A program made the translations under genes and the position numbers. The notes under the pieces are model-generated. The model worked only from the letters and a program-made list of their open reading frames with translations. It was not told the origin of the DNA and searched no databases. From Sequoia sempervirens (Eukaryota > Streptophyta > Pinopsida > Cupressales > Cupressaceae), in assembly GCA_007258455.2 (NCBI GenBank), contig VDFB02254892.1, positions 114,024 to 178,023 of the forward strand: 64,000 nt of DNA, read 5' to 3'. Below, piece after piece: positions 49,701 through 61,700 of the stretch. Position 1 is the stretch's first letter; each line of letters opens with the position of its first letter.

Positions 49701-52700
49701 ATGGAGATTCTAGAAGCCTGACATTGGAGAGATCTATGATTCTATAGAGCATGCTTGGAGAAATAAAGGTTGTGACTTGCCAAAGACGTCCCACCCTACA
49801 ATTCTACCATAAGCATGTCTATCCCATCATTCAGCAGAGGTGGAGAAGCTAAACACCCCTTTACATACGGTTGCATATGCAATGAATCAAAAACGATTTG
49901 TAAAGAGGCTTATAGTTATAATAGTTGTTCCTACTGATGATGAGAAGGTTAAGAAAGGTTTCATGAAGGTGCTAAGAAAATGTACGGTCTAAAGGAAGCT
50001 GCAATAATCTGAATTGGGTAGATCAAATTCAAGACAGCACATTATCGCAGAAAACAAACTAGTTGCTTGGTGAAGATTATACGGGCATCCATTGTTGCTG
50101 CATACACCTGCCATCCACGTCATTTTGTAGGTCTCTAATTCCTCTACTATTGAAAGGAATTGATCTACATATAGCTTGATCTACTCTATAAAGAGGAACA
50201 AGCTTACTCCTAATAGAGCAAAGAAACTTGTTATTGTACACAGCATCTTGCTTCTCATTGATGAGGACAAGAAAAGTCCAATAGCACAGTAGGATGTAGA
50301 GACCAACGAGCTGATGCAGATTGATGAGGACCAAAATGTGTAGACAGGATTAGTTGGGGTCCCATTTTTGGAGCCAGATTAATCCAGCAATTCCAGTGAT
50401 AAGCAAATCACAACACTTCCATCTAACCATGATGGTGATCACTAAACTTGTTGCTCAATTTATAACTTTGTAGTTTGTAATTTCTAACTTGACGAATTAA
50501 ACTTCATGAATTGAAGAAATAAAAATCAGAAGGTTCATTGGATTAATGAATTGAACTTATTCTAGTCCATTTAAATTATCTTTTAAGATTTTGTATTTTA
50601 ATATTAAAATATTATTTTTCATATATGATCATAAAAGTTGTCCCCTCGTTGTCCCCAAAATTCAAAAAAAAAAAATTGTAGTACCTAGAAGGCTAGAACA
50701 CATCCACTCATCCCTGTATCTAGATAGACTAATTGAATTAAATCTTGAAGGGTGTTATAGTTTCAAATATCTCGAATAGGACTAGTCGCTTGTACTATTT
50801 TATTAGTTAAATTCATGGTATATAAAAGTAATTATCCCACATATGTAAATCGAACAAATCCTGAAGGGAAGTAACTACTAAAAGGATCATAGGCCTTAGA
50901 AGTGTGTTTATGTTTTCAACAATTCTTAGAGCATAGGTTCATTTAGATTACGGTTTTGGCCAAGAGCACCAACCATTTTATACATGGGGGCTTCTTTAAG
51001 CTAAGTTGCCATCTAGACCTCCTCAAAAGTGTTCTCCTTTGTCCTATGTGTTACAGCAGTAATCTAGCCAACGGCAATTCCCAAATTGCACTTGATTCTT
51101 TGGCCTAAGTTGATATCTTATAGGGAGGTAACTACTTAAAGGACCTTATGCCTTAGAAGTGTGATTATGTTTTCAAAGCAATCTTGGAGCATAGATTCAT
51201 TAAGATGTAATGTCCCTTACCTAGCCTTGCTCTTGTATTTGCTTGTTTGCCCTAGAATTCGATTGTTGATTAGGTTTAGGGATTCTTCTTTCCAAAAGGA
51301 ATGTGTTTCTCTAATGAAATAATCCTAGATTGAAATCTGTATTCACCAATTTAAAAACATTTCCACATACACATATCTGTTAGCAATAATATCTAGATAT
51401 CCACAATACATTCATAAACATAAATCAATTAATGAAGACATAAGAGGAGTGCCATAGGTGGATCCGCCCTGAAGCCCTCATGTAAACTCAAGAGGTTGTC
51501 CATCACAATCCTTCTTGCCTAGGGGCTTAGTACCTGCATACCCCACTCATGGTAACACCTCAGAAGACACTCGTCCTATTAGGGGAGAGGAACCATAAAG
51601 TCCAAGTGGCCTAAGGCCTACCACCTTCTCTTGCCCAATCCCGTATCTTGGGCCTAAGGGGCAGAGACCTAGGTGGGACCCCCATCTTTCTATAACCCAA
51701 TCCCTAGTCAAGGGCCTAAGGGGCTGCAAAGCCCAATCCCTTGTTAAGGGCCTAAGGGGCTGCAAAGCCCAATCCCTTGTCTAGGGCCTAAGGGGCTGAA
51801 AGTGGGGTTTTTAGACAATCCACTTCACCCATGTTCCATCCATCCTAATAGGTTTACAAGCACATAGCAGACAATCTTTAAACAATCAGATATATTTTCC
51901 TTCATCCAAGATTTATTTCATGCCTATAATCAAATATATTTTCATTTACCAATGGTTCTTTAAGTTCATCATTTCCTATGATAATTCTCATTATGCTAAG
52001 ATTAAAGGAGGTCATTATATCAATAATCAAATTAACAATATCTAGTTCTTATATTTAGAATATGCTAAATATTATTGCTAAGTGAATACATCACCTGAAC
52101 TGTTGTGTCTTCCCATGATTCTTAATTCCTTAGTCGCCTTCCTTCAATCTTACATTTGATTGGTCATATATATTAATCTATCCAGTTTTATATTATGATC
52201 GTAATTACTTATAAGGCTCAATAATTGCTGCCAGCATCATTATTACAATGATCGCGTATAAATATATAATTATTTCTAATTAATTTTAATCTTCCAATAA
52301 TCACTTACTCTATATATATATATATAAAACTTACTTCCCCAAATATATTCTTGACAATAACACTTAATCAAATAAATCTCCCATAGTTTATTTCATTTCC
52401 AATCTGCTGCTTTATGCAGATTTCTAATTGATTCCTTTTTTTATTTCTGATTCTTACATTCAATGTCTTTTTATATCTATGTTAAAGGATACATCTTTTC
52501 AAGAGTGATGTCCTTATGAAAAGACACAAACATTTATTTAAACCTTCATTATTATTTTTAAACCACTTTTATTTATTTATTTATTTTATTTTTTCAAACT
52601 GCTGTTTTTATAATTAATCCTTTTCTTTTTTTTTCACTAATAATTGCTGCATTACATCTTCAATATATAAATATTATTTCTTAATATTTATTCTTAAACT

Positions 52701-55700
52701 AGTGGTTTTATATGTATTATAATATTTATGACTATAATAATAATATTTTATTAATATTATTTTGTAATATTTTCTCTTGTGAAATCTCTATTATTATGAT
52801 ATTTATAATGTACTAATATTAATTGTCTCATTTATTATAATAAATGTATTATAATTATAATAGTCTTGATAATAATATTTAGATTGCCATTACATTTTTG
52901 ATATTTATTTATCTAGTTATTTATATTTCACACTAAAATGTGTTTTGTGATTATGATTTATTTATTGATTTGCATTTTCATGTGTTACAATTTTGGGACA
53001 TGACAGTCCTCCCCGCCCAAGATTGCTTGCCCTCAAGCAATCATAATCTAAGATGTGTAATTTAAGGCGTTGCTCCTTGCGATGAATGATGTTAGCTTTG
53101 GTAGGAGTTTGAAGTTCTAACCTACATGATGGTTATTGAAGTAAGTGTATTACTAATTTTCTTAAGTGCTACTATTTCTCCATACCTCTCAACCCCATGA
53201 GTTAGATTCTATGAGTCAATATAAAAACTATTTGAATTAGACATTAAAGCAGATAACCAAGTAGCTCAATCAAGTAGGCAAGTAACTCAAGCAGGAAAAC
53301 AAGTAGCTCAAGCAAGCAAACAAGTAGCTCAAGAAAGCAACCAGCTGAAGCACATAGGAAAGTAGCCCAAGTAATCAAGCAACTAGCTCAAGCACACCGG
53401 AAAATAGCTCAAGCAGGAAAACAAGTAGCTCAAGCAAGCAAACAACTAGATCAATCACATAGGCAAGTGGCTCAAGCAAGCAAGCAAGCAACCAGCTTAA
53501 GTAGACAAGTAGGTAGCTCAAGCATGCAAGCAACTAGCTCAAGTAGACAAGCAGATAGCTCAAGCACACAAGCAACTAGCTCAAGTAGACTAGCAAGTAG
53601 CTCAAGCACACAAGCAACTAGGTCAAGTAAGTAAGCAACTAGCTCTAGCAGTCAAGCAAGTAGCTCAAGTACGCAAGAAAGTAGCTCAAGCAAGCAATCA
53701 GGTAGCTCAAACACACAAGCAAGTAGCTCAAGCACATAGGCAAGTAGCTCAAGTAGCTCAAGCACATAGGCAAGTAGCTCAAGCATACGAGCAACCAGCT
53801 CAAGCAAGTAGGCAACTAGCTCAAGTAGGCAAGCAACTAGCTCAAGCATATAAGCAACTAGCTCAAGCAAGCACAGGATGGCAGGAAAGATGCTCTGATA
53901 CCACTGTAATGTCCCTTACCTAGCCTTGCTCTTGTATTTGCTTGTTTGCCCTAGAATTCGATTGTTGATTAGGTTTAGGGATTCTTCTTTCCAAAAGGAA
54001 TGTGTTTCTCTAATGAAATAATCCTAGATTGAAATCTATATTCACCAATTTAAAAACATTTCCACATACACATATATGTTAGCAATAATATCTAGATATC
54101 CACAATACATTCATAAACATAAATCAATTAATGAAGACATAAGAGGAGTGCCATAGGTGGATCCGCCCTGAAGCCCTCATGTAAACTCAAGAGGTTGTCC
54201 ATCACAATCCTTCTTGCCTAGGGGCTTAGTACCTGCATACCCCACTCATGGCAACACCTCAGAAGACACTCGTCCTATCAGGGGAGAGGAACCATAAAGT
54301 CCAAGTGGCCTAAGGCCTACCACCTTCTCTTGCCCAATCCCATATCTCGGGCCTAAGGGGCAGAGACCTAGGTGGAACCCCCATCTTTCTATAACCCAAT
54401 CCCTAGTCAAGGGCCTAAGGGGCTGCAAAGCCCAATCCCTTGTTAAGGGCCTAAGGGGCTGCAAAGCCCAATCCCTTGTCTAGGGCCTAAGGGGCTGAAA
54501 GTGGGGTTTTTAGACAATCCACTTCACCCATGTTCCATCCATCCTAATAGGTTTACAAGCACATAGCAGACAATCTTTAAACAATCAGTTATATTTTCCT
54601 TCATCCAAGATTTATTTCATGCCTATAATCAAATATATTTTCATTTACCAATGGTTCTTTAAGTTCATCATTTCCTATGATAATTCTCATTATGCTAAGA
54701 TTAAAGGAGGTCATTATATCAATAATCAAATTAACAATATCTAGTTCTTATATTTAGAATATGCTAAATATTATTGCTAAGTGAATACATCACCTGAACT
54801 GTTGTGTCTTCCCATGATTCTTAATTCCTTAGTCGCCTTCCTTCAATCTTACATTTGATTGGTCATATATATTAATCTATCCAGTTTTATATTATGATCG
54901 TAATTACTTATAAGGCTCAATAATTGCTGCCAGCATCATTATTACAATGATCGCGTATAAATATATAATTATTTCTAATTAATTTTAATCTTCCAATAAT
55001 CACTTACTCTATATATATATATATATATATACTTACTTCCCCAAATATATTCTTGACAATAACACTTAATCAAATAAATCTCCCATAGTTTATTTCATTT
55101 CCAATCTGCTGCTTTATGCAGATTTCTAATTGATTCCTTTTTTATTTCTGATTCTTACATTCAATGTCTTTTTATATCTATGTTAAAGGATACATCTTTT
55201 CAAGAGTGATGTCCTTATGAAAAGACACAAACATTTATTTAAACCTTCATTATTATTTTTAAACCACTTTTATTTATTTATTTATTTTATTTTTTCAAAC
55301 TGCTGTTTTTATAATTAATCCTTTTTTTTTTTCACTAATAATTGCTGCATTACATCTTCAATATATAAATATTATTTCTTAATATTTATTCTTAAACTAG
55401 TGGTTTTATATGTATTATAATATTTATGACTATAATAATAATATTTTATTAATATTATTTTGTAATATTTTCTCTTGTGAAATCTCTATTATTATGATAT
55501 TTATAATGTACTAATATTAATTGTCTCGTTTATTATAATAAATGTATTATAATTATAATATTCTTGATAATAATATTTAGATTGCCATTACATTTTTGAT
55601 ATTTATTTATCTAGTTATTTATATTTCACACTAAAATGTGTTTTGTGATTATGATTTATTTATTGATTTGCATTTTCATGTGTTACAATTTTGGGACATG

Positions 55701-58700
55701 ACATAAGATTAGTGTTTTGGCCAAGAGCAGCAACCATTTTATACTTAGAGACTTCTTTAACCTAATTTGGCATCCATACCTCCTCAAAAATGTTCTCCTT
55801 TGTCCTATGTGTTAAGAGTAGTAATTTGGCCAAGACTCATTTGTCCTATATGTTACAGCAGTAATTTGGCCAAGGGCAATCCCAAATTGTGTTTGGTTCT
55901 TTGGCCTAAGTTGGTATACATATCTCCTCAAAGAAATAGTCACTTGGCTCCTCAAGGGACTCCTAGAAACACTAAATTGATTACTTCCTCCTTTCAACAT
56001 ATTTCAAACCTTTAGAGTTATCAAGTGCTTGTTAGACTTTGCATCCCCTATCACAAAAGATGATAGATATGAGAGAAAAATGTTATCTTCCACATGTGAT
56101 CATTGGGGCCTTTTATTCTTGTTATTGGTGTAGAGGGCCAAATTCTCTTTTTCATTAATACTCAAAGTACGAGGGCAAACACAAACCATCATTTTTCTTG
56201 TTGTCTCTAGACATTCATGGACAATGTTATCCTCCATAGACAATCATTAGGGGGCTTTTATTCTTGCTCATAGTGTAGAGGGCCAAATACTTTTTATCAT
56301 TCATAATCTAGTGTATAAGGGCAAACACAAAGAATCATTTTTCTTGTTGCATCTAGACAATAACGACAACAAATACCTTACTACACAGGTATTGTGAGAA
56401 GTACCTTGCTTCCTCCCAAGATTGTTCAACAATACCCTTTTCGCCCTATTCCCTTACCTAAGGATGTTAATAGACTCTATATTGGCCCTTCCATGACAAT
56501 CAACAAGCATGGTCTCTCTTCTAGTAATGATTCTTGCAAATTAGACCTTAACTTCATTAACCCTTCTCTTTCCCCTTGGATCTTTCAAAGTCTCCTAAAT
56601 CTCCCTTGCAAGAGGATTGTAATTTTGGAAATGCAATTGCCACCCTATAACAGTTCCGACAAATATCCCTTCCATGAAGATCAATGAGCATGGTCTCTTT
56701 TCTAAGCCACACTCTTGCAAATTAGAAACTTACTCTCTTTTGACCCTTTTCTTTCCTCTTGGCTCTTTTGACAACTCCTAAAACTTCCTTACAACAAGAC
56801 TGCATGTTTGCAAATATAATCATCACTCTAAACAATTCCAAAGAATATAATTGCAAAGCATTAACTTAATCTAGCAAATAACATAGTCACATCCATCAAA
56901 CCAAAACTAATTGTATTTTCTTTCAAATTAGACAACAAAATAGCTAGTAGGTGGAGATACAACAAATTGAATAGAGTGAGATTTAGGATGAGAAAGTGCA
57001 CGAAAAGAAAAATGGTTGCAACTATTTCAACTGTATATTCTCTATAAAATCACCATTACCTATCAATTTGATTTGTTAGTGTGGACATCAAATCTGCAAA
57101 TGGTTAACAATTTTAATATAACATCATCATGTTAGTCCTTTGCAAAACATTAGATTTGAAATCCCTATGAAATACTTGACTATGATGAAACATGCAAATT
57201 AGATAAACAAAGATAATCAAGTGTAAGCATATAAAAGCATAGTCAAAACTTTATTCCATAGTGGATTGGTGTCACATGTGCTAGTGACCCTTTCCCAATC
57301 CTTGATCAAAGCTTAAGATGAAAATGCTATGAAGATGGTGGAATGATGATGAGCAAAATCAGTTCTCAAACCAAGAGAGTGACTTTGCATAAAGATTGTG
57401 GAGACCTTGCTTGAAGGATGAAGCCTCTCATTTATAGATTATCAAGTTGAAAGAATGCATATGAGAGAGCAATGTGGGACTAAGATTGGACAAATGAAAG
57501 AAGGACACTTGTCAAGTGGTGATTGGTTGATGTATGTGCAAGATTTGGGAAGAGTGCCCATGAGAGGGAAAATTTGAATTCAAATTTTGCAATGAATGCT
57601 GAGTTTGACCTTTGGAAGGGGACATGTAAGAGACATGTAAGGCCTCATAAATGCTCTGTTGGGTGTACATGTCCACTTGGGGAGATTCAAACTTGGAGAA
57701 TATTCTCCCTTTATGCCAAGTTGAAAATAAAGATTTTGATAAATCAATTAAATGCAATTTCATGTGCAAGTGGCCAAATCTAGAGAATGCAAGTGGGTGA
57801 GATTAGTATTTAATCAGGGTTAAATTAAATAGATGATGATTAGGGTGTTTTGACTTTTATGACTTAAATATTGATTTATTTAAATCAGAAAATGGTGGAA
57901 TATGATTTGGGTTTGATTTAAATAAAGTCCTGATTTATTTGATGAATGGAATATGATTATGCATGATGTAAATTTGACATGTCTACAGTTAGTATAGGTA
58001 AAGATCTATGTTCCAGAAAGGTCTAAGATAGGGGGGCATGAGGGACAAGTCTCGAGGATGGGGGGACCACAGGCTTGGGGATAGTGATGAGGTGGAGGTT
58101 GGGGTGGAGCCCCTGACAAAGTCAACAAGCAATGCGCCTTGTAGGGGTCTAACGACAAATCCCCTAGCAAGGTTGAGGGAGCCCTCAACAAGGTCAAGGG
58201 ATAATGCCCCTCATAGGGTCCAAAGGTAGTGCACCTAGCACATTCTAAAGCCCCGGCACCAAGCACAAATTAAGGCCTTCAAACCACACAAACCTTCATG
58301 GCGCACACCATTTTCACAATTTTATCACTTCATTTTCAGCAACACCAAGTCCTTACTATTTTTTAAACTTGCAAGTGATTTGGATTTTGGAATGAGGCTT
58401 CAATGACTAGATATGAGTTTTTTTTTGGTGACTGCTTAGGGTGTGGATAGGTCCCACAAACCATTAGGGTTAGGGTTTGTGGCATGCAAATTGAAAATAT
58501 CCCTAGGTGTGTGGTGGCAATGTTGGGACAATGGGGCGACATTTTCTTTTTAAATATTGAAATTTTCATTTTCTTGCAATTGGACGCCTAGGATTCTTGG
58601 GGATGGTCAGGAGACTCTTAAAAGTCCCTAGTAGATCCTAAAGTCCCCAAGACATCCCCAAACTAGGGGGATGTCTCAAATACATCCCTAGGTGTGTGGT

Positions 58701-61700
58701 GGCAATGTTGGGATAGTGGGGCAACATTTTCCCCAAGTCCTCGCATCTCAAAAACATCCCCATATTAGAAATGCGGGGATTTTTTGGGGGTGGGGGGCAT
58801 GTCCCCATGGAACAGGGGTAAAGATAAGCATGACCAATAAATGTTACCACATTTTAGTCCACTATTAATTAGCCTTGTCTATTGCCACCAAGAATTTGAG
58901 GGGAATAACAACGTTGTAAAATTAATGAAGCGTTGTTTGCTTAAAAGCACCATAGCATTCTACTAAACCTTAGAAAAAGGAAAAAAAACACATTCCACCA
59001 TCATCATTTTGGAATTTCTAGAATCCAAAAGTAATTTCAAAGAAATGGGCCACATCCAAACCATAATAAGGAGCCTACCAAAATGCTTGGATACAAAGAA
59101 GGTTGATAGCTCAATGGTGGAGTAACCCAAACTACCAATGGGAGGTCTTTGGATTTTGTCCTTGCTGGTCCATGAAAAATAACATGGTATGGGAGCTATA
59201 TTAGGAGCTCTTAGCACCAATGTATGGCTAAAGGGAGTTAAGGAAAAGTGAGCCACACCTGAATTGTAATAAGGGGCCTGCAAAAAGCTTAGTGACAAAG
59301 AGAGCCAGCAGCTTAGTGGTAAGAGTTCCACAAAATGCAAATGGAAGGTCCTAGGTTTGTGTCCTAGCTAGTCCATGGAAAATAACAAGAAAATATATTA
59401 TCTTTAAAAATTGGTGCTTTTATGCTGAACATGTTGATGTGGTTGGTACTTTCATGTGATCCATAAAGCATGGCTTTAAACGATGTTGAGGTTTGAATAC
59501 CACCAAGAAGCAAAAAACACAATTTTATGGGCTTTGCATTCCTTTATCTCAACTTGAGACATCACATTAGAAAGCTCTCAACTATCAACAAAAATGCTGA
59601 ACTTGGTACACGTGTTGGCAATGTTCATTCTAAGGTTAATAACTTTAAGTATTGTACACAATCATTACCATATGTTGCAAATCCAATCTGCAAGTATTTT
59701 ATGCTTTTGAAGAGAAGCAATCAATTCCACATTTCAGTTCACCATCCTTGAGGCAAGGAAAGATTTATGACATGACTATGCAATAGCTGGTAAATGAAAT
59801 CATTTAATTGTTTGTTAGTTTTGCTATGGCAATAATTGCAAACATTATTTATTTTTGTACAATGCTTGTTACCTATTAATATTTGATGCATTTATGTATC
59901 TGGACAATGATATAAGAAGCGAGGATCCTATTGACCTGAATAAAGGAAAATGATATAGGCTATATAAATTATATCTAGAGTTGTTTGGTCTTGCATTGAA
60001 AATCTGGACATCACAACCATTTGAACTTAAGTATTGGTGTTGTTATGCAGTGGAAATATTTTAGACAACATTTCAAGTTGAGATGGAAGAATATACAGCC
60101 CATCAAGTTGTGCCCAACACTTCTTCATTTATAACCAAACCCACGTTTTGTGGAGCACACGGAAATACCAACATGAATAGGTTTGCAAGAAACCTCTGCC
60201 AAACGTGGACCATTATGGGCTGGGTTCTGATCCTAGTCTGGATCCGGCTTGCATCTGGACAGGGTCCAACCCTGAGCCTGACCATTCAGCCTGTAGGTCT
60301 GAGATGTACCTGCCACTCCCTAGGCAAATCCAAGAGGCCAGCAAACCCAAATAATTGGATTCCATTTATACTTTTGGTTTGTGGAGTCATTCCCGATTCT
60401 ATACACTACTACAATATAAACCATTTTGATTTATCTATAACATTTATAATTTAACAAATGATGTTGCATTAAGTTTAATAATTATCAATCATATCTGTAC
60501 TAAAGGAGACGGGAATCTGTGAACTGCCAACCAAAGGCCCAAACCCAAACCAGCAACATAAAGAAATACAAACCACGTTAACATGTCCGACATAAAAGCC
60601 CTGATTTTTTTATTGAAAAGCATGCCATCATATAATATATTCACAACTATAGCACAATGATAGTCATTAAAAAAGTTGGGTAGAAACACACTGCCTCCCT
60701 CCACAAATAACAAACGGATGAATTTTCAGGTATATAACACCCTGTAAATTTCTGTATTTCTCTTTGTCAAAATCATTTGAAGAGAAAAAAAGAGAAGAAA
60801 AACAGCTATTCAACACATAATAGATTTGAAATGTTGAGGATGCTCCAAGTCTTGCTCTTATAGCAAAAAAGTTAGCTATACTGGAACTGGTCTCCTTGCC
60901 ATCATTGGTCACTTGCTATGTTTACTAAGAAATGAGGAACAAAAACTGAATTCATGTCATCACAAATAGTCCATGATTTCATTAGCAATTTCGAAAGGTC
61001 CATGTCAGCCCAGCACTGTAAATGGTGGGAATAATTAATAAATGATCCACCACAGATCCACCACAATCCAGTTGAGTAGCCCTAATGATGATTCTATCCC
61101 CTTGCCAGTTAATAGTTATACGTGTGCAAAAGGACAATATGGCCTGAGATCTTTTTCGTACTTCATTATCTAGGTGCTTCTAGTCAAGTGGTGCTAAAAC
61201 AAAATATATGGACTCTAAGAGCATTCTATCTTGGGAACTTTTGGGATTTCATCCTCTCCAATTACAGAAGAGGGTAGACAATGACATGCTTACCTGGAAA
61301 ACTCTATGAACATCTAATTTTGATGTTGTGTACCTGTATGGCATTGTTGGACTAAATTCGTATTACAATTGACATGTTGCAACCTTCATAAATGGTAACT
61401 TTGCCGATTCCGGCGGGAAAAACATACATGCAAATCAAAAGTTCAAGAACCTGCTTAGCAGATGGATCTGAGAAACGAATCCTAGAATCTCCTTCCAAAT
61501 TTTGTTTTGAAAATCCATAGATCACTTTCAACACCCAAATATAACAAACAGCAACACAAATAGTGCCACATTACTGAAGGTTGCAGCTGAAATGCAATGT
61601 TGTCATAACCCAAGAGGGGAAAAAACAACACAAAGTCTAATATCCATTCACAAATAAGAACCCTGTTCACTCCAAGACCCTAATCTAACTCACCTATCAT

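Larger units (their letters stand above)
51206..55703 (-). mobile_element. Young non-autonomous LTR retrotransposon without coding capacity
   Basis: Two near-identical LTRs (51206-53005, 1,800 bp; 53905-55703, 1,799 bp) flank only 899 bp. The target-site duplication TAAGA is perfect (51201-51205, 55704-55708). On the minus strand the LTR starts TGTCATGTCCC and ends GGGACATTACA. The primer-binding site TGGTATCAGAGCA (complement 53891-53903) and the polypurine tract GGGCGGGGAGGAC are intact. No gag or pol is present. By eye the LTRs differ by about ten substitutions plus slippage in AT and T runs, so insertion is recent. The primer site, polypurine tract and adjacent hairpin resemble those of the element at 43152-48197, suggesting one mobilising family. 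Same orientation as the host gene. Confidence 0.95.
50867..55950. repeat. ~260-bp tandem duplication split by the LTR element
   Basis: One copy at about 50867-51125 runs GGGAAGTAACTACTAAAAGG ... TTTTGGCCAAGAGCACCAAC ... GTTACAGCAGTAATCTAGCC. The second starts at about 51125 (GGGAGGTAACTACTTAAAGG), is interrupted at 51205, and resumes at 55709 (TTAGTGTTTTGGCCAAGAGC). A partial third, GTTACAGCAGTAATTTGGCC, lies at about 55852. The array predates the LTR insertion. Confidence 0.8.

Noticed and set aside
51547..51765. 72-residue open frame (also at 54246-54464) repeating [10 protein letters not shown]
   Set aside because: It lies within both LTR copies and is produced by a short tandem repeat; no domain and no sign of translation.
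53235..53878. Repeat-spacer look suggesting a CRISPR array
   Set aside because: Units are contiguous 21-bp minisatellite copies without unique spacers, inside a eukaryotic LTR element.
58462..58480. TTAGGGTTAGGGTTT telomere-like motif
   Set aside because: Only about two units of the plant telomere repeat in an intron; no array, so chance or a minor remnant.
59100..59365. Functional tRNA gene
   Set aside because: Box B is degenerate and no full cloverleaf with acceptor stem can be drawn; a SINE head fits better.
60083..60454. 123-codon ORF as a small host gene
   Set aside because: No recognisable domain, lies in the donor side of the SNARE intron, and has unremarkable context.
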